A stretch of 64,000 bases of DNA from Microvirga ossetica (lineage in GTDB: Bacteria > Pseudomonadota > Alphaproteobacteria > Rhizobiales > Beijerinckiaceae): NCBI RefSeq assembly GCF_002741015.1, contig NZ_CP016616.1, positions 3,319,501 through 3,383,500 of the forward strand, given 5' to 3'. The position numbers and the translations under genes were made by a program. The stretch's first letter is position 1, and every line of letters starts with the position of its first letter. Positions 34,529 to 42,884 of this stretch are shown here, one piece after another. The notes beneath the pieces were generated by a model. The model ran no database searches and was not told where the DNA came from. It saw only the letters and a program-made list of their open reading frames with translations.

Positions 34529-37500
34529 ATGGATGGGCATTTCTTGAGACTAGGCGAAGACCAACAGGCTAGGCAACTGAACGGCGGTGTGGGCCTTCTG
34601 ACATTGCCCACGAAACTGGTTCCGCCGGACTGCTATGGACTTGTTTTTCGCCGTCGGCTTTTCGCGCAAATTCAGCAAGCCCAGCCGCGGAGCCTGATTT
34701 GGGTCACCGCCCCCCCCGGCGCGGGAAAGTCCTCCCTGGCAGCAACCTGGCTGCACTCCGACGATGCACCGGCATCCCGCGAGCATGCTGTCTGGTACCG
34801 CCTGGATGACACTGATGCTGATCCGGTCTCGTTCTTCCAGCACTTGAAGCGGGCCCTGGGTCAGGTGCCCGATGCCCCCGTTGACCTGCTGGAAGATCCC
34901 GAGCCTGGCGCCTTGTTCAACCCAGAGGAACTGGCCACCCGATGGTTCGAGACGCTGCTCGGCACCGAGGTACGAGCCCCCTATGCCTTTGTGTTTGATG
35001 ATGTTCATCGTCTGCCGTCTGACACTGCCACTTGGCTGATCCTAGGCGTTCTCGCGGGCTCACTTCGGGCCAGCGATCGCGCGCTTTGCCTATCCCGGCA
35101 GGATCCGCCCGAGGCCATCGTGTCTGCCCTGCCGCGCTCCCGGCTTCTGCGGATCACAGATCTCACGGTCGATCCAGAGGAGTTTGAGGATTTTGCCCGC
35201 GGCAGCATGGCTTTTCGCGGGTTGTCCCGCGAAGCCTTCGTGGCGCGGTTGCGCCAAGCGGGGCATTGGATTTCCGACTTGAGCGCTGCGTCCTTCGATC
35301 ATTCCTCGCTCCGGCCAGGGCTGGCGGGTTTTCCGTCGCAATTCTCCCACCTTCTCGGGGCCTATGGGGCGGAGGGACACGAGGCCCTGCTCGCAACGGC
35401 ATTTTTGCAGGTGGGAGATGACGCGGAGTGGCAGATCCTCGGGGGTGCAAAAGCTGTTGCGATCCTGACGGAGTTAGCCGCTGGGGGGAGGGCGGTGACG
35501 CGCCTCGCGAACGGGGCCTTGCGCAAGCACGACCTGCTTCACGAGTGGCTCAGGACCGCCGCAACGGGGCTACCCTCTGGCGCTCTGCAACAGGCCCGGT
35601 TGCGGGCCGGGCAGGTCCTGGCCGCGCGCGCGGAGCTGATTTCCGCCGTGCGGTTGATGCTGGAGGCGCATGCCCCGCACGAGGCTCGGCGCCTGGTGCT
35701 TGAGCACGCCTCCCGTCTTAACGCAGCCGGCCACAGTCGCGAGTTGCTGGAACTCCTGGGCCTGCTACCCGAGACCATGCGCCAGGAGCCGATCCTTGGG
35801 CTCTGGCACGCCTATGGCCGCTTGCCGCTCCGGCCTCCAGCTGCCCGTGAAGCCTTCCGTCAGCTCTGGCGCAGCCTCGACCCCGAGGCCGAGCCGTTTG
35901 TGTATGGCGCGGCAGTGTTCGGGGAGGTCAGGGCGGCGATCGAGGATTGGTCAATCGACCGACGCTTGCTTGATCTTGTTGAGGAAACCGCGCCCGTGTG
36001 CAGTCGCCTCGGCGCGTTGCCCGAGGGCAGCCGGCAGATGATTCTTCTGGCGCGCGGGCTTGCGCTCCTGATGGGCGACCCCACGCACCCAGCGGGGCCG
36101 GAGGCGGAGAGCGAATTGCAGGCCTTGGTGCCAACTCTGCCGCCGGACTTGCAATTTTCCGTCGAGAGCATTCTGGCCCATTACTGTCTCTGGTGGCGAG
36201 GCGATCTGGTGGCAGCCCGTGGGCATGTGACGGCGGTCGAGCCCCTGCTCGACCGCTCCGATGTTCCTCCCGTGACAAAGCTCCTCTGGTATTACGCTGC
36301 CGTGGGGCTGGCTTTCTGGGACGGGGATGATGACGCCCTGCGGCGGTTGGGAGAGGAGGCGCGGGCTTTTGGCGGCAAATGGGGTCTCACAGCCCGCATG
36401 GCGATCCTGCCGTGGATCGAGGCTCAGGCCTTTGCCGCGCACGGCGATCATGCCGCCGCAGTTGCCGCGCTCCACAGCTATGAGCAGTTCCGGCGAGGCT
36501 GGCGCTGCACCGACCATCTGTCCAGCCTGCACCACCTGCGGGCGGCGGTAGCGCTCAGCGCCGGCGATACGGACACGGCGGTGTCAGAGGCCTCCCAGGC
36601 CTGTGCCCGTGCCCGAGAGATCGGCAACGTGCAGAATCTCGGGACCCAGTACGCCCTCTTGGTGATGGCACGGGCCGCCCGGGGCGAGCCGGACGTCCCT
36701 ACCCTGGCAGCCCTGCGCACCCTGGCTGAGCAAGCCCGCAGCAGTGCGTTCCACCTGCAGGCCGATCTCGCCGAGGTGGCTTTGGCCCATGCGGACGGCC
36801 GGGTGGAAGATTTTGTCCAGGGGTGGGAGCTCCTGGGGCAGGCCGCCGGCCGGCTGGGCCTGCGCCGATGGAGCGGCATGAATCGTGCCTTTCTCAGCAT
36901 GCTCGCTAACGCTGCGCTGCACCGGGGGAGCGAGGCGCGGGTGACGCGAGCGCTGGTTGGGCTCTGGCGCCTGACTCCACCCGCCGACGATCACATCCAT
37001 GAGGACTGGCCTTACCCGATCCAGATCCGCTGCCTGGGTGGCTTTGCCATCGACCGCGATGGGGACCCCGTCCGGGCAAGTGCTGGTAAGGCGCAGCGCA
37101 AGCCGCTCGAGCTGTTGTGGCTGCTGGTCGCGGCCGACGGCCGCGGGCTGGCCCAGGACTTCGTGGCGGATCAGCTGTGGCCGGACCTCGACGGCGATCG
37201 CGCCATGCACACCCTGCGCACCACGTTGTATCGCCTGCGCAAGCTCGTTGGCGCCGACGCGGTGGTGCAGGAGAATGACCATATCCAGTTGAACTTGGCC
37301 ACTGTGGGCACCGATCTGGCCGCGCTCCGTGCCGCCGTGGCGCGCCTGCGCCACCCGCGCCTGGCCCCCGCCGCGCGGTTGGCGGCCTTTGACCAGGCCC
37401 TGCGGCTGTACCGAGGGCCGCTCCTGCCCGGCATTGATTTGGACTACGTGGCGGAGGAGCGCCGGCGTCTCGCCGAGACCATCTTCAACAAAGCCCTGGC

Positions 37501-37624
37501 CTTTCTGATGACGCTGGACCCGGCTGACCCGGCCACCGTGCTGCGGGTGCATCGCTTGCGGGCCCTGGCGCCGACGGCCAGCCTCCCCGAGGCCCTGGCG
37601 CGTCTGTGGCCGGGGATTGCCTGA
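34529..37624 (+). CDS. Large STAND ATPase/BTAD transcriptional activator
   Basis: A protein of about 1,031 residues with a MalT-like architecture and a BTAD-type C-terminus. A P-loop ATPase is at the N-terminus (Walker A VTAPPGAGKSSLAATWL at about residue 60, Walker B YAFVFDDVHRLPS). The middle is a long helical repeat region (about 330-830) of TPR character. The end (from about 835) has IRCLGGFAIDRDG followed by an OmpR-type winged helix (LWPDLDGDRAMHTLRTTLYRLRKLVG) and a BTAD domain. I use ATG at 34529; the frame is open from 34415. No target genes are adjacent. These proteins respond to an unknown ligand; this one is an orphan regulator. Confidence 0.85.
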   Translation: MDGHFLRLGEDQQARQLNGGVGLLTLPTKLVPPDCYGLVFRRRLFAQIQQAQPRSLIWVTAPPGAGKSSLAATWLHSDDAPASREHAVWYRLDDTDADPVSFFQHLKRALGQVPDAPVDLLEDPEPGALFNPEELATRWFETLLGTEVRAPYAFVFDDVHRLPSDTATWLILGVLAGSLRASDRALCLSRQDPPEAIVSALPRSRLLRITDLTVDPEEFEDFARGSMAFRGLSREAFVARLRQAGHWISDLSAASFDHSSLRPGLAGFPSQFSHLLGAYGAEGHEALLATAFLQVGDDAEWQILGGAKAVAILTELAAGGRAVTRLANGALRKHDLLHEWLRTAATGLPSGALQQARLRAGQVLAARAELISAVRLMLEAHAPHEARRLVLEHASRLNAAGHSRELLELLGLLPETMRQEPILGLWHAYGRLPLRPPAAREAFRQLWRSLDPEAEPFVYGAAVFGEVRAAIEDWSIDRRLLDLVEETAPVCSRLGALPEGSRQMILLARGLALLMGDPTHPAGPEAESELQALVPTLPPDLQFSVESILAHYCLWWRGDLVAARGHVTAVEPLLDRSDVPPVTKLLWYYAAVGLAFWDGDDDALRRLGEEARAFGGKWGLTARMAILPWIEAQAFAAHGDHAAAVAALHSYEQFRRGWRCTDHLSSLHHLRAAVALSAGDTDTAVSEASQACARAREIGNVQNLGTQYALLVMARAARGEPDVPTLAALRTLAEQARSSAFHLQADLAEVALAHADGRVEDFVQGWELLGQAAGRLGLRRWSGMNRAFLSMLANAALHRGSEARVTRALVGLWRLTPPADDHIHEDWPYPIQIRCLGGFAIDRDGDPVRASAGKAQRKPLELLWLLVAADGRGLAQDFVADQLWPDLDGDRAMHTLRTTLYRLRKLVGADAVVQENDHIQLNLATVGTDLAALRAAVARLRHPRLAPAARLAAFDQALRLYRGPLLPGIDLDYVAEERRRLAETIFNKALAFLMTLDPADPATVLRVHRLRALAPTASLPEALARLWPGIA

Positions 37625-37908
37625 GGGACGGGTATCGTTTCGGAGATGGCAGCGCCACCGGGAGGTTTGTTTTAGGCAGAAACGGTGCCCGTCCTCGGAC
37701 AGGACGTTCTGAGGCTAAGAGGGAGCAACAGAACCGAGGACCCCAGCGCTGTTCGCCGGCGTGCGGATAGTGAAAGATCCAATGACCAAATGTTGCGCCC
37801 GGACGGTGGATTATGATCCTGGTGCATCCGCTTGCCACGAGACGCCTTCAAGACTTGAGAGGATCAGGGCGGGTGAAAGATGGCTTTGCTCCTGCGGGTG
37901 CCAAATCG

Positions 37909-38493
37909 TTAGCGCAGGCGCCGCAGCAGGTCCTCGGGCAAGCTGCCCTGGAGGGCTCTGGTTTGCACCGCCAAGATCGTGGCCACGCTCGGGGCATCGC
38001 AGATTGTGTCGTTCAGGCATTCGGCGACAGCCTCGTGGAACGACACACGGCGAACCGATAAATCCTCCTGAGGATCAGGGTGTGCCGCACCTTGCTCCAG
38101 ATCCCACGCAACGAAGCACGGTGCCATTTCATCTGTGATGCCAGGGGAAACCATGAGGCGCAGCACTTCCAGCCATTGCCCTCCGCGAGCGCCGGTTTCC
38201 TCCTGGAGTTCGCGTTGAGCGGTCTCAAGCGGCTCGGTTGCTTTCGGCCCTGAGCCTCGGGGCAGTTCCCAGGTGTAGCGCTGGGAAACATAGCGATACT
38301 GACCAATGAGATATGTGCTGCCGTCATCAAAGATGGGAAGCACTGCAATACCATAAATGCGAAATCGAAGCGCCGTGTAGGGATGAACCCGGCCCGAGCG
38401 ATGCCGGACTTCGTCCTGGTCCACATCAACATAGCGGCTCTCATAGAACCGCTGCGAGGACAGAGTCTCCCACGGATTGCTCTGGTTAGGCAT
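37909..38493 (-). CDS. Nudix hydrolase
   Basis: A 194-residue Nudix-fold hydrolase similar to ADP-ribose pyrophosphatase types. The box reads G-SGPKA-T-EPLETAQ-RELQEETGA: the catalytic REUxEExGU core is intact, but the first glutamate of the consensus is threonine with a Glu beside it. ALRFRIYGIAVLPIFDD and QYRYVSQRYTWELPRG precede it. It stands alone between the BTAD regulator and small genes, so the substrate is unknown. Confidence 0.85.
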   Translation of the reverse strand: MPNQSNPWETLSSQRFYESRYVDVDQDEVRHRSGRVHPYTALRFRIYGIAVLPIFDDGSTYLIGQYRYVSQRYTWELPRGSGPKATEPLETAQRELQEETGARGGQWLEVLRLMVSPGITDEMAPCFVAWDLEQGAAHPDPQEDLSVRRVSFHEAVAECLNDTICDAPSVATILAVQTRALQGSLPEDLLRRLR

Positions 38494-38646
38494 GGTGCAC
38501 CGTTCGACGAGAGGGATTAGGTTTCGGTGAGCACAGGTTGTTTAGACCTAACGCTCATCGCGGCCAACCTGACCACGCATCGTGTAGGTCACGTGCAACA
38601 CGTAACCATCAACGGTCCCAATCACGTTGAACCGCATCACGGTCGC

Positions 38647-38892
38647 TTAGGCCTCCAAACATTGACCCGGGATGTCGCTGCTGGCCAGGTCCGCGGAGAT
38701 TTTGCAGCTGGCGATCTCTCGCAGGATGGACTGACGGACTCGCTCCTTGAACGCAGACCAGGACCCGAGGTCCGTTCCGCATCCAGCGCAGGACAGGTCT
38801 GCCGCATCATGGATCTCGTCTGGGACCCTAATGGCGGGGCTGCCGCACGCAGTGCAAGCAAAGGACGAGGTGGCACGAGAGCCGTCACCCAT
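38647..38892 (-). CDS. Small zinc-ribbon protein
   Basis: An 81-residue protein with two CxxC pairs, CTACGSPAIRVPDEIHDAA and CAGCGTDLGSW, spaced as a zinc ribbon, followed by a helical tail (SAFKERVRQSILREI). The ATG at 38892 has AAGGAGG eight bases upstream. Similar short proteins occur in Methylobacteriaceae; function unknown. Confidence 0.65.
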   Translation of the reverse strand: MGDGSRATSSFACTACGSPAIRVPDEIHDAADLSCAGCGTDLGSWSAFKERVRQSILREIASCKISADLASSDIPGQCLEA

Positions 38893-39216
38893 CACTGTGT
38901 CCTCCTTGGTGTGGCTGCGCAACGCCCGAATCTTTGGCGGAGCCGAACCGGTTCGTCAAATGCCACGGGCGTTCAGAGCCATCCTGTCTGCACAGCCAAA
39001 CGCCTGGAGAGGGGCAAGGGCACCCGAAGACCCTGAAGCGAGAATTGTCCATGCATGCGGCAAGAGGATTGCGCAGGACAATTCCGTCAGGTTCGGTTCG
39101 GGCGCGGGCCGCTGAACGCCGTTGATTGGATGCACACGCGGGACCAGGGCGGCTCGTGATGGCCGTTCCTGTTCGCCTGTCCCAGGCATGGGCCGATTGA
39201 GCAGCTTATCACCCAT
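38893..39216. other. Non-coding gap
   Basis: No credible gene on either strand; short overlapping frames have no domain or ribosome site. It contains the zinc-ribbon gene's promoter. Confidence 0.4.
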
Positions 39217-39262
39217 CAAATGGTAATCGCGCAAGGAACCAAATGGTAATCGGGCAAGGAAC
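39217..39262. repeat. Tandem 23-bp repeat
   Basis: Two direct copies of a 23-bp unit beginning CAAATGGTAATCG and ending GCAAGGAAC, with one mismatch (CGC/CGG), 80 bases before the start at 39343. Probably a regulatory or recombination remnant. Confidence 0.8.
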
Positions 39263-39288
39263 CAGCCGAGGGGCCTGAACCAAGGCTC

Positions 39289-39319
39289 TTGACATTTCCA
39301 AGTTAACGTTATATCGTTA
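39289..39319 (+). promoter_or_regulatory. Promoter with overlapping dyad for the 39343 gene
   Basis: A consensus -35 TTGACA (39289-39294), 17 bases of spacing and a weak -10 TATCGT (39312-39317). The near-palindrome TAACGTTATATCGTTA (39304-39319) covers the -10 region and may bind a regulator. Confidence 0.5.
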
Positions 39320-39342
39320 TTAAGCGGAATGAAGAGGGTGTC

Positions 39343-39705
39343 ATGGCACGACTATCACAGGCGCGAGGGCGCAATCCGAGCTTCCCGGGTAACCGCCTCG
39401 TATCCGAGACCGAACCGGCGACGGTGGCATCACTGGGCATGCAGGGCCGGCTGGTCCGAGGTGATACGGAGCGCGAGCACGCGCTCGCCCATCTACTTCA
39501 CCGGTATCAATATCCCCGCGAGGAATGGGACCGGGTGATCCGACAGACGCTCGATCTTCTCGGCCGACACCAACGTGCGAGTGCTGGAGCAAACGTAAAG
39601 AACGCTCCAGCCCAGGATGCACACCCGGGAGATGATCGAACAGCAGCAAGCCTGAAAAGGATCCGTGTCGCGATCGCGCCGAACGCTCGGCTGGAGACTT
39701 TCTGA
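39343..39705 (+). CDS. Orphan small protein, paralogue of the 40251 gene
   Basis: A 120-residue protein with ATG at 39343 after GAAGAGGG. It shares PATVASLG-RLVR-D-ERE and R-EWDR-I-LDLL with the protein at 40251-40529. The shared core looks like a short helical domain preceded by a basic N-terminus (MARLSQARGRNPS). No known family recognised. Confidence 0.6.
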   Translation: MARLSQARGRNPSFPGNRLVSETEPATVASLGMQGRLVRGDTEREHALAHLLHRYQYPREEWDRVIRQTLDLLGRHQRASAGANVKNAPAQDAHPGDDRTAASLKRIRVAIAPNARLETF

Positions 39706-39843
39706 TCATCCTCGCTGGGGCGACAGGCGAGAGAGGCGCCGGCGCTGCGCCAATTCGGATGGCGCAAGCGGACCCCCGGCCCGCTGCTCGAATCTGCCCA
39801 CTGGCGCCCATCCGTTTCCATGCTCACCATTGGAGGCTTACCC

Positions 39844-40164
39844 ATGTCTTGCCATCGTCACGTCAACTGGTCTGGTGCGATGCGAGACTTGCGTCGCGAG
39901 AGAGTGCCCCGCCCAGCTGTGAATGCCCTGGTGGCCCAATCTCTCGCATTCGCCAAGGCCTGCGATGCGCTCAGAGCTGCGCAGGAGCGTCCTCTCAGCC
40001 GCGATGGAGGCTACGACCGATCCGCCATCATGGCGCTTGCGGTCGCTCTGGCCCGCAAGGAGCGCGCCAAGAAGCCTCGTGCCGCGTGGGGAACTCTGAT
40101 GAGCATGGCGCTGAAATTCGCGTGGTCGCAGGCAAAGGTCCGCCGCGGGATCGGCGCGCACTGA
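39844..40164 (+). CDS. Hypothetical basic protein
   Basis: A 106-residue protein starting MSCHRHVNWSGAMRDL, with GGAGG seven bases before the ATG. It is rich in Ala and Arg, mostly helical (ALVAQSLAFAKACDALRAAQ, MALAVALARKERAKKPRAAW) and has no recognised domain. It lies between the two paralogous small genes and on the same strand. Confidence 0.6.
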   Translation: MSCHRHVNWSGAMRDLRRERVPRPAVNALVAQSLAFAKACDALRAAQERPLSRDGGYDRSAIMALAVALARKERAKKPRAAWGTLMSMALKFAWSQAKVRRGIGAH

Positions 40165-40250
40165 CCTCACACTCCCTAGGATCAGGCAAGCGCAGGGTGG
40201 GACATCCCTGAACAGGGGGCTGGTTTCATCCATCATAAGGATCATGGCCG

Positions 40251-40529
40251 ATGGCGAGAGCACGACGGGGGCGGAGCCCTCAGCGGCATAATGCGTCGCA
40301 AGATGTATCAAACACAAAGCCTGCGGCGACTGTCGCCTCGTTGGGGGTGCGAGTTCGGTTGGTGCGGGTGGATCCAGATCGTGAGCGCGATGTGGCCGAC
40401 CTTATCGCAGCCTGCGAGCGCTTGCGGACTGAGTGGGATCGGCTGCTCACGCGGGTGATGGATCGGCTGCGCGAAGAGGCATGCGACGGTTGTGGTGACC
40501 GTTGCCCCGATCCTCCAACCTGCGACTGA
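40251..40529 (+). CDS. Orphan small protein, paralogue of the 39343 gene
   Basis: A 92-residue protein with the PATVASLGVRVRLVRVDPDR core and LRTEWDRLLTRVMDRLREE shared with the 39343 gene. The C-terminus adds four cysteines (ACDGCGDRCPDPPTC), possibly a metal site. The start ATG follows AAGGA. It precedes the HNH gene by eight bases and may be cotranscribed with it. Confidence 0.6.
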   Translation: MARARRGRSPQRHNASQDVSNTKPAATVASLGVRVRLVRVDPDRERDVADLIAACERLRTEWDRLLTRVMDRLREEACDGCGDRCPDPPTCD

Positions 40530-40537
40530 GGTGCTCT

Positions 40538-40915
40538 ATGCCATTCGTCGAAGTCAAGGATGTGGGCACAACAGTGCGCCGGAAGCTGACACCGCACCGG
40601 CGGCTTAAGGTCTGGGAGAAGACCGGAGGCGTCTGCGTGCTGTGTGACGGCAGGATCGATGGAGTGCGTGAGCGCTGGATTGCCGAGCACATCAGGGCGC
40701 TGGAATTGGGCGGTGCAGATGACTTCGACAATTTAGGCCCAGCTCATGACACCTGCGCCGCTGACAAGACCCGGGAGGATCATCGCCGTACCGCGCAGGC
40801 CAAGCGGCAGAAGATCCGGCACATTGGCGCAGAGGCTCCCAAACGGCCGCTGCCCTATGGCCGGGCGAGTCGGTGGAAGCGGAACTTATCCGGGAAGGTT
40901 GTCCCGCGCGAGTAG
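40538..40915 (+). CDS. HNH endonuclease
   Basis: A 125-residue HNH nuclease-like protein. CVLCDGRIDG supplies one CxxC-type pair and the HNH core is AEHIRALELGGADDFDNLGP-AHDTC with the E/H-H-N pattern, followed by a basic tail (KRQKIRHIGAEAPKRPLPYG). Phage- and island-type HNH proteins of this size are common. A truncated, related copy lies at about 46225-46494 on the same strand. Start MPFVEVKD at 40538. Confidence 0.8.
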   Translation: MPFVEVKDVGTTVRRKLTPHRRLKVWEKTGGVCVLCDGRIDGVRERWIAEHIRALELGGADDFDNLGPAHDTCAADKTREDHRRTAQAKRQKIRHIGAEAPKRPLPYGRASRWKRNLSGKVVPRE

Positions 40916-40999
40916 GACGGAGAGGGGCTCAACGCTGCGGGTGGGGAACCGCTTGATGGAATGGGAGATGATGTTGGTGTCGAGAAGATAGCAGATCAC
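40886..40999 (-). pseudogene. VapC (PIN toxin) N-terminal remnant
   Basis: GTG start overlapping the antitoxin remnant stop, then VICYLLDTNIISHSIKR, which is the beta1 and first catalytic Asp of a PIN domain (YLLDTNIIS). Homology ends after about 18 residues and the frame runs antisense into the HNH gene to a stop at 40886. The rest of the toxin is gone. Confidence 0.7.
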
Positions 41000-41214
41000 A
41001 GGTCGATGGCGCGACCTGAGATGGTCTCACGAGTGAGGTCGAGATCCATCCCGACGAGAGGGGAAGCTCGCAAGGCCGCCAAGACGCCGCCCCGCGCCGG
41101 CGGTTCGTCGATGAGGCTGCGACGGAGTTCAGTTCGAAGACGCGCCGCCTCGCTGTCCTCGCGCACCAGACGTTTGGCCAGAGCGCGAATAACATCCCGG
41201 TCTGAACTTGCTTG
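40996..41214 (-). pseudogene. Antitoxin remnant upstream of the VapC fragment
   Basis: An open stretch reading SSDRDVIRALAKRLVREDSE, then ARLRTELRRSLIDEPPARGG and GVLAALRASPLVGMDLDLTR to a stop shared with the VapC fragment start (GTGA). There is no start codon at the N-terminus and the DNA-binding part appears lost. Together with the PIN fragment this is a decayed vapBC locus. Confidence 0.6.
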
Positions 41215-41257
41215 TATCTCCCATGCTTGGGGTCTCTGACCCTCTCCGGTTCAGCGA

Positions 41258-41623
41258 CTAAGCCGCGTCAAGCGCCCGGGCAACTGCCTCGGGGTCCGTC
41301 TCAATAACTTTAAGGTAGGCGAGAGCAACCGTATCCGGCATGAACCGGCCCTGCTCCCAGTCCTTCAGACGAGCGAGGTTAATCTGAAAACGTTCTGCAA
41401 ATTTGGCCTGGCTGAGACCAGTGCGCTGACGAGCCCGGCGGACAGCACGCGCTGCGACGGCGCGCGCCAGTTCCTCCTCGGAGGCGGGGGGGTTGTCTCG
41501 GTCTTCGAGGGCATTACGCTCGATCTCCTCCTGCGTCATCGCATCAAGGCGGGCGCGTTCTGCTGCGTTAACGCGAGGCGGGTTAGACCGGAGATTCTCA
41601 AAGGTCTTGCGAGTGATAGCCAT
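41258..41623 (-). CDS. BrnA-type helix-turn-helix antitoxin
   Basis: A 121-residue antitoxin encoded after brnT with a 26-base overlap. The N-terminal half is acidic and helical (RLDAMTQEEIERNALEDRDN); the C-terminal half is an Xre-like helix-turn-helix (GLSQAKFAERFQINLARLKD, WEQGRFMPDTVALAYLKVI). It should neutralise BrnT and repress the shared promoter, which carries two dyads. Confidence 0.82.
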   Translation of the reverse strand: MAITRKTFENLRSNPPRVNAAERARLDAMTQEEIERNALEDRDNPPASEEELARAVAARAVRRARQRTGLSQAKFAERFQINLARLKDWEQGRFMPDTVALAYLKVIETDPEAVARALDAA

Positions 41624-41891
41624 AGCTCCTGCCCTCCTTGGCATTGGAACGACGAGCTGAGATGAGGCGGCAGACGGAGCCGCGCAGGGTGTAGACGACC
41701 GTGTAGAGCTTGTCCTCGATGAACCCGATGGCCTTGCGGCGTTCCTCGCCGTCGACTGCACGGGTGGTGTCGAGATCGAGCCGATTACCGTCCAAGAATA
41801 CAGCTGCCGCATAGTCAAAGCGGACACTGTGTTTGGCTTCATTGGCTGAAGCCTTGGCATCGTCCCATTCGAATTCGGCTGGCGCGTCCAC
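41598..41891 (-). CDS. brnT: BrnT family ribonuclease toxin
   Basis: A 97-residue BrnT toxin. It has FEWDDAKASANEAKHSVRFD at the N-terminus, the ERRKAIGFIEDKLYTVVYTLRG strand pair and the catalytic-type RLISARRSNAKEGRSY end. BrnT is an RNase-like (RelE-fold) toxin. The start is GTG at 41891. The -10 box is only seven bases upstream, so the mRNA may be leaderless. Confidence 0.88.
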   Translation of the reverse strand: MDAPAEFEWDDAKASANEAKHSVRFDYAAAVFLDGNRLDLDTTRAVDGEERRKAIGFIEDKLYTVVYTLRGSVCRLISARRSNAKEGRSYGYHSQDL

Positions 41892-41898
41892 AAAGGCA

Positions 41899-41941
41899 AT
41901 TATGCGGGTATCCCGTACAGGATGTCAACGGGCATCCCGTA
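41899..41941 (-). promoter_or_regulatory. brnTA promoter with two operator dyads
   Basis: On the minus strand: -35 TTGACA (41923-41928), an 18-base spacer and -10 CATAAT (41899-41904). Two near-identical dyads, CGGGtATCCCGTA (41905-41917) and CGGGcATCCCGTA (41929-41941), lie in the spacer and upstream of the -35, 24 bases apart. Antitoxin binding would occlude the promoter. Confidence 0.7.
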
Positions 41942-42191
41942 TAAGGAAGCTATGCCTCGGCAAGTTCTGTGCGAGCTCGTTGCAACGCCGCAAACGCTTC
42001 GAGCGGCTACACCCGGCCGCCACTCCCTGTCTGGGTGAAGCTGCATCGCGGTCTCAAACCCTTCGATCCAGAGCTCCCAGAGCGTTTCATCGACCGTGGA
42101 TCCTTCCTAGGCGGCTGATGAGCAGTTCGGAGTTGAAACAGTCAATGAGACGTGGCCGAGAATGCGAAACTGGTCTCGGCGATGCTCGGTT

Positions 42192-42587
42192 TCAGGGACC
42201 CTTGTCGGCGCAGGTGACATGGGCCGCTGGATACGCCGAAACATGCTGGTCCTCCGACAGGAGGGTAAGGCCTTCAGCGATCGCCTGGGCGATCAGCAGG
42301 TGATCGAATGGGTCCCGGTGGTGCATCGGGAGACGGACGAGGTCCTCAAGATGCTCGGGGCGGATCTCAAGCGTTTCGAAGCCTTGAGCATTGATGGCAG
42401 AAACGATGTCACGGATGTCGGCCTCCAGCTTTCCAACGCGCACCTTCACCACGATCTCCCACAATGAGGCGATGCTAACCAAGATGTCGTTCGCAGGGTC
42501 GGCGATGAGGTCCTGGGCCTGGCGCTCGATCCGCGGATCACCCTCAAGCCACCAGAGAAGAGTGTGAGTATCGAGAAGGATCCTCAA
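42192..42587 (-). CDS. PIN-domain toxin (VapC family)
   Basis: A 131-residue PIN ribonuclease. The first catalytic Asp is in MRILLDTHTLLWWL, a Glu follows in SIASLWEIVVK, and HRDPFDHLLIAQAIAEGLTL and LSEDQHV hold the other acidic residues. It overlaps the upstream Phd-type antitoxin by four bases (ATGA), a usual coupling. VapC proteins cleave specific RNAs such as tRNA; the target is unknown. Confidence 0.9.
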   Translation of the reverse strand: MRILLDTHTLLWWLEGDPRIERQAQDLIADPANDILVSIASLWEIVVKVRVGKLEADIRDIVSAINAQGFETLEIRPEHLEDLVRLPMHHRDPFDHLLIAQAIAEGLTLLSEDQHVSAYPAAHVTCADKGP

Positions 42588-42850
42588 CCGCCGTTACCCT
42601 CCATCGCGGACAGGATGTCGTCGGGAAGCAGGTCGAAGTCCTCCGCCATGCGGATCCTGCCTTTCAACATGCCTGGGCTCCGACGGGGACGCTCCGCACC
42701 AGAGGGCGGCCGAATCTCGGCGATGACCTCGTTGCGCGACATGACAAGGAACGAGGTTCCCTGGCGGGCCTGCCGGAGCAACCCGCTGAGGTTTGCCCGC
42801 AACTCGCGAACGCCGACGCGAACCTGCTTGTCCTTCTGAGGTCGAACCAT
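42584..42850 (-). CDS. Phd/YefM-type antitoxin
   Basis: An 88-residue antitoxin, partner of the adjacent PIN toxin. The N-terminal Phd/YefM fold is VGVRELRANLSGLLRQARQG, FLVMSRNEVIAEIRPP; the C-terminal part ending MAEDFDLLPDDILSAMEG wraps the toxin. A 22-bp inverted repeat 13 bases before the ATG is the likely operator. Confidence 0.9.
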   Translation of the reverse strand: MVRPQKDKQVRVGVRELRANLSGLLRQARQGTSFLVMSRNEVIAEIRPPSGAERPRRSPGMLKGRIRMAEDFDLLPDDILSAMEGNGG

Positions 42851-42862
42851 GGCAACCCCCTT

Positions 42863-42884
42863 TGTGTACTCTTAAGTGTACACA
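42863..42884. promoter_or_regulatory. Operator dyad of the Phd-VapC pair
   Basis: TGTGTAC-tcttaagt-GTACACA, a perfect 7-bp inverted repeat just upstream of the antitoxin start. Autoregulation of the toxin-antitoxin operon is expected. Confidence 0.65.
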
